A stretch of 64,000 nt of DNA. It comes from Sambucus nigra (Eukaryota > Streptophyta > Magnoliopsida > Dipsacales > Adoxaceae). Shown here one piece after another: positions 52,081 through 62,099 of this stretch. Position 1 is the first letter of the stretch; each line of letters starts with the position of its first letter. The stretch covers positions 833,006,073-833,070,072 of the forward strand of contig OX422207.1 of the NCBI GenBank assembly GCA_949130495.1. The letters run 5' to 3'. A program made the position numbers and the translations under genes. The notes beneath the pieces were generated by a model, which was not told the origin of the DNA, made no database searches, and was given only the letters and a program-made list of their open reading frames with translations.

Positions 52081-53087
52081 ATTGGTATGTAAATTTTGAA
52101 ATATCAGGATGTTTTTTTTGCTCACAAGTAGGGAAATGACACATCCAGTAACTGTGCTAGGTTTCGAACTTGTTCATTTGTCAAGTGAATGTATGAGAAA
52201 CTCATACACAGCAAATGTCCAATCATACTTATTCATTTCCTCAATATCGTCAATGTATTTCAACCAAAATTCTGCAAGGGTGAAGTTTGAGTTCGAGAAA
52301 AACAATGTGTTCAAGAAGTGGAGACACACAATTTTTAAAAAATTAGCAATGCCTTTATCTGTCTCCAATTCAACCGTTTTCTTCAAACCATTCAATATTT
52401 CTGACTTTCCTATTCTTTTTGCGAAGTATAGTGCATATAATCTAGGTTTTTGAGCATTATTCTGTTGCTTTTTCAGTTCTATTGATTTTAAACCCTTAAC
52501 CAATGGTATGCCAAATATTTCACTTATATTTATTGGCATTATTTCAATCCTACTCTTCATACGGAAATGCTTGGTTTCCGTATCGTACAGCTCGATAATT
52601 GATAAAATATTTTTATCAGTCTTCTTGTGGTCCACTTCTACTACTTTCCCACTATAGTAGACATTGAAAAGCTCTCAAAATGGAGTCTTCTTAAGAAGTT
52701 CAATATGACTATTTTTTATTTTCTCTTTAATTTCAGACAAATCATGAAGAAAGCTAACAATATTTGATCGATATTGGTCATTCTTCTTTGCAGGATGTTT
52801 AGACTTCAATGCCACGCTAGAACGAGAACTATAACTTGAACTGGATGAAGAACTATCATCCGAACTGCTCTTTTTTTGTTTCTTTCCTCTTCTTTCCTTC
52901 ATCTTCATCCCCATTCAAGATCTATAAACAAAATTTAAATTACTAACCTATAATGATATGTACAAAAAATAAAATACATGCGAATTAGAATAAAACATAG
53001 ACCAAAACAATGAAATACAAGCATATTTAATAAAAGTACAAGCAATATTCTCATAAACAATTCATATAAGTCTCAACAAAATACATG

Positions 53088-53489
53088 CTAAAGGCGATAA
53101 TATATATCGTCCGTTTCATGGTAATACCTAACAAAGGTTATTCGACAAGTAAAAAACCAAGATTCTCTATTCCTAACATATTCAGTAAAGAAGTGATACA
53201 ACAGTTGCATGCTAAAAGCTCCAACATTATCAAAACCCCTTAAGCAATACTGCTCAATTCGTTTAGCTAAATCCTTCGCTTTTGATTCAATTACTTGAAG
53301 CTGTTGCACACCAAAAGTGCAGTAAATGTCTTCATAGTAGTAGTAGAAACCAAGTAACCTTTTAGCTCTATCATTGATGCGAATGAGAAAAGGAATTTCA
53401 TCATCAATAGTACTATTGTCTGTCAATGTGAAAGGTTTTGTCTTGTTAAGATCTTCGAACGTGAAAGCAGCAGTTTTGTAGTTGAACAT
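53088..53489 (-). CDS. Third MULE ORF, 133 aa, unrecognised
   Basis: An ATG at 53489 opens an uninterrupted 133-codon frame ending just before 53088 (MFNYKTAAFTFEDLNKTKPF at the start, YYHETDDIYYRL at the end). Composition is protein-like, with charged and aromatic residues (RLLGFYYYYEDIYCTFG, RNRESWFFTCRITFVRYY). I see no signal peptide, membrane segment or known motif. It lies on the same strand as and upstream of the protease gene, separated by ~170 bp of non-coding DNA, and GTACACG arrays precede it. It might be a separate small gene or a 5' exon of the protease gene. Unlike its neighbours it has no internal stop. Confidence 0.55.
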   Translation of the reverse strand: MFNYKTAAFTFEDLNKTKPFTLTDNSTIDDEIPFLIRINDRAKRLLGFYYYYEDIYCTFGVQQLQVIESKAKDLAKRIEQYCLRGFDNVGAFSMQLLYHFFTEYVRNRESWFFTCRITFVRYYHETDDIYYRL

Positions 53490-53579
53490 GCTTGATCGTA
53501 TGATTCTTAAACAATAACACAACAATATAAAATAGTACACTCAAAATACAGATTAGTACACACATTTTGGATTGAACAA

Positions 53580-54000
53580 ATGATATTTCAATGTGCGTGT
53601 ACTTTATGAAATTTGCATGTACTTTCAATAAAGTACACGCAAAAATGAAAAGTACACGCGAAAATGCAAAAGTACACGCAATAATACTGCTTACAAACTA
53701 ATAAAATATCATTCAAATGCCGTTGGAGCGACCGAAATTACTCGTAAATTTAACACTAATAATACTTCTTACAAACTCATGGAATATCATTCAAATGCCG
53801 CTGGCGCAGACCAAAATAACATAGGATTGATCAAATTCATATTTGAAATATATATTGTATAGAGTACACGTATAAAACATAAAAGTACACGCATATGGGT
53901 CTGAGAAATTCAATTTCTATGTGCGTGTACTCTGTGTATTTTGCGTGTACTTTCACAAAGTACACGCAAATTATACAGAGTAAACGCAATAAAACAGGGC
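53580..54000. repeat. GTACACG-rich right subterminal region with a tandem duplication
   Basis: CGTGTAC/GTACACG words are dense at 53590-53690 and 53865-53990. Between them a ~78-bp unit (CTTACAAACT, ATATCATTCAAATGCCG) is duplicated at 53690-53740 and 53768-53818, each copy carrying the GC-rich motif in - orientation. Confidence 0.85.
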
Positions 54001-54558
54001 TTGAAGATGTACATATTCCAATCATATATATATTCCTTGTCCTCGATAAATCCTCGATAAATGATGTATATAAGAGGAAAAGTACAATGATGAAATACAT
54101 AAATCTAACATGCAAAAAGTGTGTTTTGCAATTAAAATGAGGGAAACAAATATATTTTTCATATCATGAAGAAGAAGAATGTGATTTTATCAGTCCATGT
54201 GTCTACAAATTTATACATATGAGAACACAAAATACACAAGGACAAACAGGTGATAAGAGAATGTATACATACATGTTAGTGGTGTTTGGAATAATTTGAT
54301 TTAGAATGTAAAATGCTTGGTAGAACCTTAACGATTAGGGTTTTGATCGAAGAGAGTTAGGGTTTTAATCGAAGAGAGTTTTTGGCGCTTCGATCAGGAG
54401 TATTTATATGTTGTTGTTGACCAAAATTTGATTGAGAATGAGATTAGTTTTGGGGTTTTGATCGATATGATGGTACGATTAAGGTTTTGATTTAAGGGAG
54501 AATACAGTGTTTTTGGCACTTCGATATCTGAATAGTGCGTGTTTATTTTAATTTCGGT

Positions 54559-54652
54559 GTATTTATATGTTGGACCTAATCGTTTAAAATTTATTGGGCC
54601 TGGCTTTTTTGTACAAAATTGTTAGTCCTTGGACTAGACTGTAAAAGCCCCT
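54559..54652 (-). repeat. MULE right terminal inverted repeat
   Basis: Read on -, it begins AGGGGCTTTTACAGTCTAG and runs to AACATATAAATAC, matching 30626-30716. Confidence 0.88.
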
Positions 54653-54661
54653 ATTTTTAAT
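54653..54661. other. MULE target site duplication, right (ATTTTTAAT)
   Basis: Identical to 30617-30625. Confidence 0.9.
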
Positions 54662-55490
54662 CAGATCGAGGTCAATAATGGATTGGGAAATGTTTGGAAG
54701 TGGTCAGGTCAGATCTAGACAGAAGGTTGGATGTCCGACTGATGCTGGACGGAGGTCTTGTTCGGAGTTTTGGGTGGTGGTGGTCGGAGATTCAGGTGGT
54801 CAGAGACATGAAGTACCGTCTGAGACATGAAGAATCAGGTGGTCGGAGTTTTCTTTCAGACATGAAAAAAAAATTAGATGATGAAATTGAAACCAAAGAA
54901 AAAATACCTGTTCGTAAAAAAATTGTACATGTTCTTCAAGACATGAAGCTGCATGTTCTTGATGATGTGAGGGGGAGAGGGAGAAAATGAAAGAGAATTC
55001 CATCAATAACTTATAATAGTGAGGGGAGAGAGAGATAGAGTTATACTTGCAAAAAGTCCAAAACCTAACCTTGAAATGGGAGCATCGGGGGTGAGAAAGA
55101 GAAATGGGAGTTATGGTGGGTTGGTTTCTATCCGTGAAGTGAGAGGAAAGAGGAGTGAAGTGAGAGGAAATCTAGAGTCATTGGGAAAAACAAAAGTAAA
55201 ACGGTACCCGGGGAATAAGGATTGTTGTTGGTTGTGGTTGCCAAGATAGAGAGAGAAGAGAGAGCGGGTGATTTTGACGATTGAAAGTGGGTTTTTCAAA
55301 TTAAAGTAAAGTGCTTTACATAATTGTTGGGTTCTGACAGTGCACGTTATTACACTTGCATCTTCTAAAGTTGCCATGTCACAATGGTTACAATCTGACA
55401 TGGCACAATCTCACACCATTAGATCGCCCAAAAAAAAAGCTCCCAATCAGTAAGTTTTTGGAACAGTAAAACACCCCCTCTCTAATATTA
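54662..55490. other. Flank to the right of the MULE; no supported gene
   Basis: A 98-codon + frame (54694-54990) is G-rich and low in complexity (DMKKKLDDEIETKEKIPVR in its second half). It lacks a recognised domain, so I do not call it. AGGTGGTCGGAG-like words repeat at 54770-54850. Confidence 0.4.
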
Positions 55491-55503
55491 TATATATATA
55501 ATA

Positions 55504-55580
<77 letters not shown>

Positions 55581-55745
55581 TTTCTTGTGCGGACTATCCC
55601 GAATTTTAACAGTGCGGACCAGGCATATATCGTCTGGCAGTGTGCCCAGAAATTACCAATTAAATTATCGATGCTCTCTCTCTCTTTTATGGGCTCACCA
55701 TCAGGCGACACATGTACAGTCCGCACTTTTAAAATGCAGGACAAT
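55490..55745. repeat. TAA microsatellite plus GTGCGGAC inverted words
   Basis: (TAA)n at about 55498-55580 is followed by TTGTGCGGACTATCCCG, AACAGTGCGGACC and, inverted, CAGTCCGCAC near 55720. The same GTGCGGACTGT word follows a TA microsatellite at 61402-61450. Confidence 0.8.
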
Positions 55746-57291
55746 TCATTTTATGCACTTTTTTTTATTCAAGATTAGCTTCAACTTTTAATATTCACTC
55801 ATGTGGAAGATGTGATCCTATATATATAAAAGCTACAATAAACTAACATGTATCCATATACATTATTTGTGTGTTCTAAATATACCCATAAGTTGGCCAT
55901 TTATCCGTTTTTTAATACCCATGCATGAATTGCTTTTGTCCGGATATATATATATATATATATACACACTACACATACACTAGGGGTATGCTCGTGCCTG
56001 AAGGAAGGGTGAAAATATCCAAAGTACGTACTCACAAAACGTAAAAAAAATTCAAAGTATGTAATTGCAAAACAGAAATTTTTTTGTTCCCCAACAATAC
56101 AGTGTAATTTTAAAACAAATTGGTCATAATTTTCAAAGTCATGCGCGTCGACTCCAACTCACATGCCTACAACACTTCTTGGATCGTTGCACGAGCAATG
56201 AATATTAGGCAAGAAGATAAAATTTGTATGTAAGTAAATAATATTAGACATTTGTTGTATGTAAATAAAATAATATTTTACATTAGTATGATAAAATTGT
56301 CAATAAATGAACTACACATTCATCAACATTCATGTATCATATTTGAAAAAAAAAATGCGTTTGATGAAAAAGGTTCACAACATACATCTTACCAATATTA
56401 GAAAATATTCACGAAGACAGCAATTTGGCTAGTTGGGTTTCTTGTCAACTTGGGAGTTACTTTCATTTGGAAGTGGTTGAGTCCTCACATATGGGTTCCG
56501 GATTAATGTCTCCTCTTTTAAAACATCAACGTATCTGCCACTTGAATACAGATAAATTTTAAACCACACTAATATATATCTAACTTAAAAGAGAGTAGAG
56601 AACACCAATAGCTTATCAAGGGGAAATTGAAAACTACCCCTTCCATTGTTTTTTCTCTAAACTAAAATAGTTATGACGCACGTGAGAGGACCATACCAAA
56701 ATGAACATTCAAACTATTTCAAACCCCATAATTGATTCAAATTGTTCATTTAAAACTTCATATTCAAAACTCCTAAATGTTAATCGGACGGGACATGGTA
56801 TTTCCAGCGGGGACGGGTTATTTCATATACCATCACACGTTTTTTTCCTTTTCATATAGATAAAGACGCTATATCAACACATGAAAATAAGATGGAAAGT
56901 GATGTTTCAAGCGGGGGGACATGTGAGTCATGCGTAAGAACTATCCAACTAAAAATATTGTAACCCATTATATACCAGACAACTTAAACTAAGAATTATC
57001 CTCGATGCATACATATTGTGGAAATAAAAATTAAGAATATAAAAAGACATAATTACAGTTTTTAAAAACAAACAAATCAATTTGGGTAAGTTATACAATG
57101 AGTTATAAAATTTGGGTAAGTTATACCCAAATCATAATTACAGTGTTTAATACATACCTTTTGTAAACCTCCATGTTAAGCCCTTGCTATGCTCAACCAA
57201 GTAATGTTTTGAATCTATGAATAAACTCGTGATATTTATACGATAAGTAAAATTTGGTTAGGAAAGTGATAGGTCAATCTATTAGAGATTA
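55746..57291. other. AT-rich non-coding DNA, no recognised gene
   Basis: A TA microsatellite lies at about 55942-55964. The piece at 55975-56110 resembles 17885-18020. AATTTGGGTAAGTTATA occurs twice near 57078-57126. Nothing else is supported. Confidence 0.5.
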
Positions 57292-58278
57292 TGTTGGATA
57301 AATTTCAATATTAATATAATATCATATAATATTTACTTGTTAATTTTATTATGTTAATTGGTGTTTTATTTTAAACATTTGGGTTTTATTTTAGAACAAA
57401 GAAAATGAGCAAATGAGTGTGAAAGATGTGGGAGTGCTCAAAATACCACATTGTCCCACATTGGAAGATTACCACAAAAAGTAATGGTATATCAACTAAA
57501 GGATAACCAAGCTTCTTAGTTGACAAGTCAAATAAGGAGTTTTGATCCCACGCATTGCGGTGGTGCTTAAGCACCACCAATCGCAAAAGGGCGATTGGGT
57601 TACTTAGGGCGCATTGCGTGCTTTGACGCGCATTTGGCACTTCGCATGTGTGCATCATCTCTTGGAGCGTGGGAGCGAAAAGTTTTGACGACGTAAAACA
57701 GATCAACAGTTGTGATTAAACGATCTGATCAAGGGGTTTAAAATCCTAAATGACTTGATACAAACCATTAGATGAACTCGTAGCGTTTTGTGTAGGGGAT
57801 GTCCATTCACTTATGATGGGATGCCTAATCTGAACCGTCAGATCGATGCTATTCCAAATAGACACGATCCAACGGTTGTTGAGTCACTACATGAAGAGCT
57901 GTGAGTGTTGAAGAACGTCATAGAAATGGCTATAAAAAGAGTTCCAGGCCTCTGTTATGGACACCAAAAATTTCTAATTTCTCCTCTCTTCGTCCTCTAT
58001 ATTTTGGCATTATCGGATTACAAATTCAAAGTGTTCTCGATTTGATTAAACAGTGTATAGTTTGAATCAAACAAATATGCATACACTTCATTGTATCCTG
58101 AAGGCAGATTCTATAAAACCCATAGTGTACTCGCGGTTCTGTCTCAATCGGATTGGGAGAAATTTTGCCTAAAAGAAAGCGTTCCCAGAACGTGCCTTGC
58201 AGAAATTAATTAATATATTTCGTTCTTTCCATATCAAAATTCCAATAATTTTAGGTAAAAATTTATTAGTCCACTCAA

Positions 58279-59144
58279 ATGGAAGGAAGAGTGGCACAAT
58301 CTATCCAGGTCATGAGTTAAGACTTAATCCTACTCGATTGTTTTGATGGTATAAATTTCACCCGTTGGCAAGAGAAAGTTATGTTCTTCCTCGCATCACT
58401 AAAACTAGCATACATTCTAGATGATAACCTTGAGCAAATTCCTGATCCAACAATCGAAGACACCGAAGAAATAAAGCAAAAATATGTGAACATGAAAGAA
58501 AATGAATTTACATGTCGAGGACACATCCTCAATGCTTTGTCTCAAAGTATCAAAACGAGGAAGCGAGCAACCGTAAGTTTCTGAATTCAAACTATATGAA
58601 TTTTAGAATGAGTAATGATAAATCTGTCGTTGCCCAAGCACATAAACTACAACAGATTGTTAGTGACCTTAAAGCTGCTAGAATTAATCTTCAAGATGAA
58701 TTTCAAGTAGCGGTTATTTTTTCAAAACTTCCATCCTCTTGGAATGGCTTTAAGAAGAAAATTAATCATGATGAAAAGACTTATACTGAAGAATCCCTTC
58801 TTCATCACCTTCGTATTGAAGATGATACTCGTATTCGAGAAAAGAAGGGTGAACAAGGTGAGGGCAATTGAAAATCCAATATGGTTGAGGATCAAAAATC
58901 CAAGATTACCAAAGACTCAAAATTTAAAGCAAAGAATGATCCAAAATTCAAGAACCAAGGTGCAAATAAGAAAATGAAGGGAAAATGTTTCTTCTGTGAC
59001 AAACTGGGCCATTATTCTCGAGAATGTTGTCTTAAAACGAAGACATTTAAGGAAAAACAAGGGTCAAAGGAAACCAACAATATTGAAATTCTTATTGCTA
59101 CTGTATGCGAAGAAAATTCAATTGAAAATGAAAGTGGATGGTAG
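58279..59144 (+). pseudogene. Copia gag (second element)
   Basis: It begins at the ATG at 58279. FDGINFTRWQEKVMFF is the usual gag opening. After a frameshift near 58560-58580 it continues NDKSVVAQAHKLQQIV, FSKLPSSWNGFKKK and LLHHLRIEDDTRIREKK (UBN2 domain), then a CCHC knuckle, CFFCDKLGHYSREC (58987-59028). Stops lie at 58318 and 58869 and at the frame change. Confidence 0.88.
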
Positions 59145-59429
59145 CTGGATACCGGCGCAACGATCCACATATGCTAAGATCGCTCTTCATTCAAAACATA
59201 TCAAGAAATTTACGGAAAAGAAGTGAAGATGGCAAATAATCTTCGCGCCAATGTAGTTGGGAAAGGCATAGTGGATTTGAAATTAAATTCTGGAAAGACT
59301 CCTACTCTAATTGATGTACTTCATGTACCTAATACGTGTAAAAATCTTGTGTCTGGAGATCTTATCAATAAGAGAGGTTTCAAACTTGTGTATGAGTCTG
59401 ATAAGTTTGTCTTATCCAAGAATGGCTAA
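59145..59429 (+). pseudogene. Copia protease (second element)
   Basis: LDTGAT, with the catalytic Asp at 59148-59150, is preceded by an in-frame TAG. The rest of the fold follows at 59223-59429 ([28 protein letters not shown]), ending in TAA. Confidence 0.85.
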
Positions 59430-59501
59430 TTTATTGGCAAAGGGTACTCTTGTAACAACATGATCAAAATTAATATAATCAATGATATTATTTAAGCTTA
59501 T

Positions 59502-60549
59502 ATGGTTGAGCATATTTCTTTATGGCATAGTAGATTAGGTCATGTGAATTATAAAAGTATAAAAAATATGACTAATCTCGGCTTAATCTCGGATTATAAA
59601 TTTGATAACCTTTCTAAAGGTGAAATTTGTGCTCAATCGAAGATAATTAGAAAGTCGTTTAAATCTGTTGAGAGGAAATCCGAAATGCTTGATCTTATTC
59701 ATAGTGATGTATGTGATATGAAAAGTAATATGACTCGTGGTGGAAATAAATATCTCTTAAATTTTATTGATGATTACTCTAAATATGCATATACATATTT
59801 GCTTAAATGTAAAGATGAAGTTTTTGAAAAATTTCTAATTTTTAAAGCAGAAGTTGGAACTCAACAAAATAAAAAAAATTAAAGTCCTACAATCCGATAG
59901 GGGTGGTGAATATTATCCGAGTGAGTTTATACAATTTTGTAATACTCATGGAATAATCCATCAAGTTACGGCGCCTTATACGCCACAACAAAATGGAACG
60001 GCGGAAAGAAAAAATAGGACTTTAGTTAAAATGATAAATGCAATGTTAATCAGTCCTGGTTTATCTTTGTCGATGTGGGGAGAACAGATTTTATCTACAT
60101 GTTATATTTTAAATAGAGTTCCATTAAAAAATAAGAATATTACGCCATACGTATTACGATTTAATCGTAAGCCTAATCTTAGATGTCTTAAAGTTTGGGG
60201 ATGTCTTGCTTATGTAAGAAAACCCGAACCTAACAGACCTAAACTAGGAAATAGAACTTACAAATGTGTTTTTATTGGATACTCTAGTAACAGTACAACT
60301 TATAGATTTTTAAATCTTGAAACTCAAGAAATTATTGAGTCGGTAGATGTGAAATTATTTGAACATCTAACAAAGTTTAGTACTTTGAATCAAAGTTTAG
60401 AAAATAATAATCCGACTGTTGACTCCTCACATTTCGAAAAATTTCACAACCAATATCTTCTTCAGAAACAACGAATGACATTGAACTGCAAAGGTGTAAA
60501 AGACAAAGAAATAAAGAAACATATGGGCCCGACTTTGTTGTCTATTTGA
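59502..60549 (+). pseudogene. Copia integrase (second element), one frameshift
   Basis: The zinc-binding region starts LWHSRLGHVNYKSIKNM. The catalytic core has LNFIDDYSKYAYTY (Asp), then after a frameshift near 59870 SDRGGEYYPSEF (Asp) and PQQNGTAERKNRT (Glu). The C-terminal part includes WGCLAYVRKPEPNRPKLG and KCVFIGYSSNSTTYRFLN. Confidence 0.9.
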
Positions 60550-60639
60550 TTGAAGGGGATTTAAATGAAACCAAGAATAAAACAAAAGTGTTCTTAATAT
60601 AAAAGATAAACCGAAAACATTTCATAAAGCGTTAACATC

Positions 60640-60978
60640 TAGGCATGATGTCTTTTGGAAACAAGCAATCAATGATGAAATGAACTCAATTTTGTCAAAT
60701 CAAACTTGGGTTCTTTCTAATCTTCCCCCCGGAGCTAAACCTATTGGGTGCAAATGGATATTTAAAAGGAAATTAAATCCGAATGGTTCTATAAATAAAT
60801 TTAAGGCAAGATTTGTTGCTAAAGGCTATAAGAAAAAAATGGAATTGATTACTTTGATACATATGCTCCTGTTGCTCGAATCACTTCCATTAGGATATTA
60901 ATATCTCTTGCTTCTATTCACAATTTTGTACTTCATCAAATGGATGTCAGAACTTTTTTTCTAAATATTTTATTTGAG
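60640..60978 (+). pseudogene. Copia RT, N-terminal fragment
   Basis: QTWVLSNLPPGAKPIGCKWI and KRKLNPNGSINKFKARFVAK are the fingers of copia RT. After a frameshift near 60840, APVARITSIRI and LHQMDV follow, then the similarity ends. The YVDD box is absent. Confidence 0.85.
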
Positions 60979-61369
60979 TAGAGAAGTGAAGTGAAGCAGA
61001 GCAGTCAGGCGTGGTACATGGTTAGGTATTTTAAATGTGGGTATAATTTTTCAAACACGGGGTTCAAATGTGTTGAGGTTGTGTGTTGTGTGAGAAAAAA
61101 TAGATTCTCGCTGTTGCACATAATAGGTGGAATAGGTTTTGTAATCTTCTCCGATGTGGAATGAGTTGGAGAAACACAGAGAATATTTTTTTATTGATCC
61201 TTGTGCTCAGCCGTAGACGTATTGTGTCATCAAGTTGTAACTCCACCCATCAATTAGACATAACTTACACTTTTGCCATAATCCTTTAACCATTGGATCT
61301 AGTCTTCCTCCCAACATCCTCACCCTTAAATATCTTATCTTTTATTGAACTGTGAAAACACTCTTACTC

Positions 61370-61371
<2 letters not shown>
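60979..61371. other. Non-coding; possible SINE-like piece
   Basis: GTGGTACATGGTTAGG (about 61011) and ACGGGGTTCAAATGTG (about 61058) lie 45-50 bp apart and loosely resemble pol III A and B boxes. No poly(A) end or target duplication is visible, so the idea is weak. Confidence 0.2.
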
Positions 61372-61407
<36 letters not shown>

Positions 61408-61460
61408 ACTGGACTTGTGCGGACTGTTCCGCATCTAAACAGTGCGGACTGAACATGTGT
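61372..61460. repeat. TA microsatellite followed by GTGCGGACTGT words
   Basis: (TA)n at about 61372-61402 is followed by TTGTGCGGACTGTTCCGCA and AACAGTGCGGACTGAACATG, matching 55580-55620. Confidence 0.8.
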
Positions 61461-61851
61461 CACTCTATGCACATATGATTTGAGCAAATATAATCTTTTA
61501 TTACAAAATCTATAACTTATTTTGAAAAAAACATAATGTTTTGGAAAAAAAAAATATTTTAAACATAAAAAATCCTCATATTCTGGAAAATATAAAAATA
61601 TAATTTTGTGAAAATATAAAAATTATAAAAATCAGATTTTTTATCAAATATGGGAGGATCAATATAAACATATGTGTTGATGGGAGGATTAATATAAACA
61701 AATTGAAATAGATATTGTTAAATGTGATGATTAAAAACTTACAAAGTATTATCCAAAAAGTCACCGAAGTATTACACAAACTGAGGGAGAGGAGATAAAA
61801 TTTGAGAGATAGGTAAAGATAAGTGTGTCTAAAAAAGGATCAAACTATTTC

Positions 61852-61860
61852 TTTATATAC
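61852..61860 (-). promoter_or_regulatory. TATA box of a pararetrovirus-like promoter
   Basis: TATATAAAG on the - strand is preceded (sense) by an AP-1-like TGACTCA (about 61929-61935). A pyrimidine-rich leader (ATCTCCTCTCCCTCAG) follows about 55 bp downstream. Its position after the last viral-like coding remnants fits the intergenic promoter of Caulimoviridae. Confidence 0.5.
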
Positions 61861-62099
61861 ATAAATAAATGGAATAAATAATTCCTCAGACAACAACCAG
61901 CGGGTCCCTCCATAATTGGAGATGGCTGAGTCATTTATCTCTTAGCATCGGCTGAAAGAGACAGTGGGTCCTACCACAATTACTCAAGCAGACTTGATGC
62001 TGACAATCTTATGTATCGACGTGAATAAAGATGGGTCCATGTGGGCCATGTAATTTTTTTATGTCAAATCATCGAGAGTAAAACTCCCATCAACACATT

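Larger units (their letters stand above)
44139..52914 (-). pseudogene. MULE-borne ULP1-like (C48) protease gene, many exons, nonsense-mutated
   Basis: It starts at the ATG at 52914 with a Lys/Ser-rich, NLS-like stretch (MKERRGKKQKK). A DUF1985-like region follows (52174-52870; ISEIFGIPLVKGLKSIEL), then a CEKFE segment near 51480 and several coiled-coil exons (51106-50756, 50714-50529, ~50215-50150, 49860-49713 plus 46736-46550). The protease is spread over ~46440-44970: IGHFTLL with His at 45981-45983, HMDSLRP with Asp at 45930-45932, PKQYNG with Gln at 45212-45214, and VDCGVFF with Cys at 45093-45095. These are the four ULP1 catalytic positions. ULP1 enzymes process or remove SUMO, so by family this may act on SUMO-like modifiers. 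A charged C-terminal extension follows (44480-44139). Stops occur, for example, at 52675-52677 and after EPIKK near 46692, and the solo LTR splits an exon. The role in transposition is unknown. Confidence 0.85.
30626..54652. mobile_element. 24-kb MULE carrying a ULP1-like protease gene (Kaonashi-like), with two nested retroelements
   Basis: Terminal inverted repeats of ~92 bp (30626-30716 and 54559-54652, about 70% alike, sharing AAATTTTAAACGATTA and AACATATAAATAC) and a perfect 9-bp duplication delimit the element. Subtracting the nested copia (33518-42139) and solo LTR (46737-49712) leaves about 12.4 kb. It encodes a MuDR-family transposase on + and a DUF1985-like/coiled-coil/C48 protease gene convergently on -. 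MULEs carrying ULP1-like genes are established in plants (the Kaonashi group in Arabidopsis and related elements in melon). A third ORF, arrays of GTACACG words and a GC-rich motif are additional. Nonsense codons in both main genes suggest it is no longer autonomous. Confidence 0.93.
57292..60978 (+). mobile_element. Second copia element, decayed, 3'-truncated in RT
   Basis: A probable 5' LTR starts at 57292 (TGTTGGATAAATTTC), though its right end is not clear. Gag, protease, integrase and the first part of RT follow in copia order on +. The similarity stops near 60978, just after the QMDV motif of RT, so the rest of RT, RNase H and the 3' LTR are missing. Codon use is AT-rich and the domains differ clearly from the element at 33518-42139, so this is another lineage. 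Confidence 0.85.

Noticed and set aside
52109..52453. 114-codon + strand ORF
   Set aside because: It is antisense to the DUF1985-like exon of the protease gene, which has recognisable family sequence.
55388..55744. 118-codon ORF with a long Leu run
   Set aside because: The Leu run is the TAA microsatellite read on the other strand.
58318..58320. Alternative gag start downstream of the early stop in the second copia
   Set aside because: The frame upstream of the stop matches the gag opening, so the stop is decay rather than evidence for a later start.
60979..61260. SINE with pol III A and B boxes
   Set aside because: The box matches are loose, with no terminal poly(A) or target duplication. 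Kept only as a low-confidence note.
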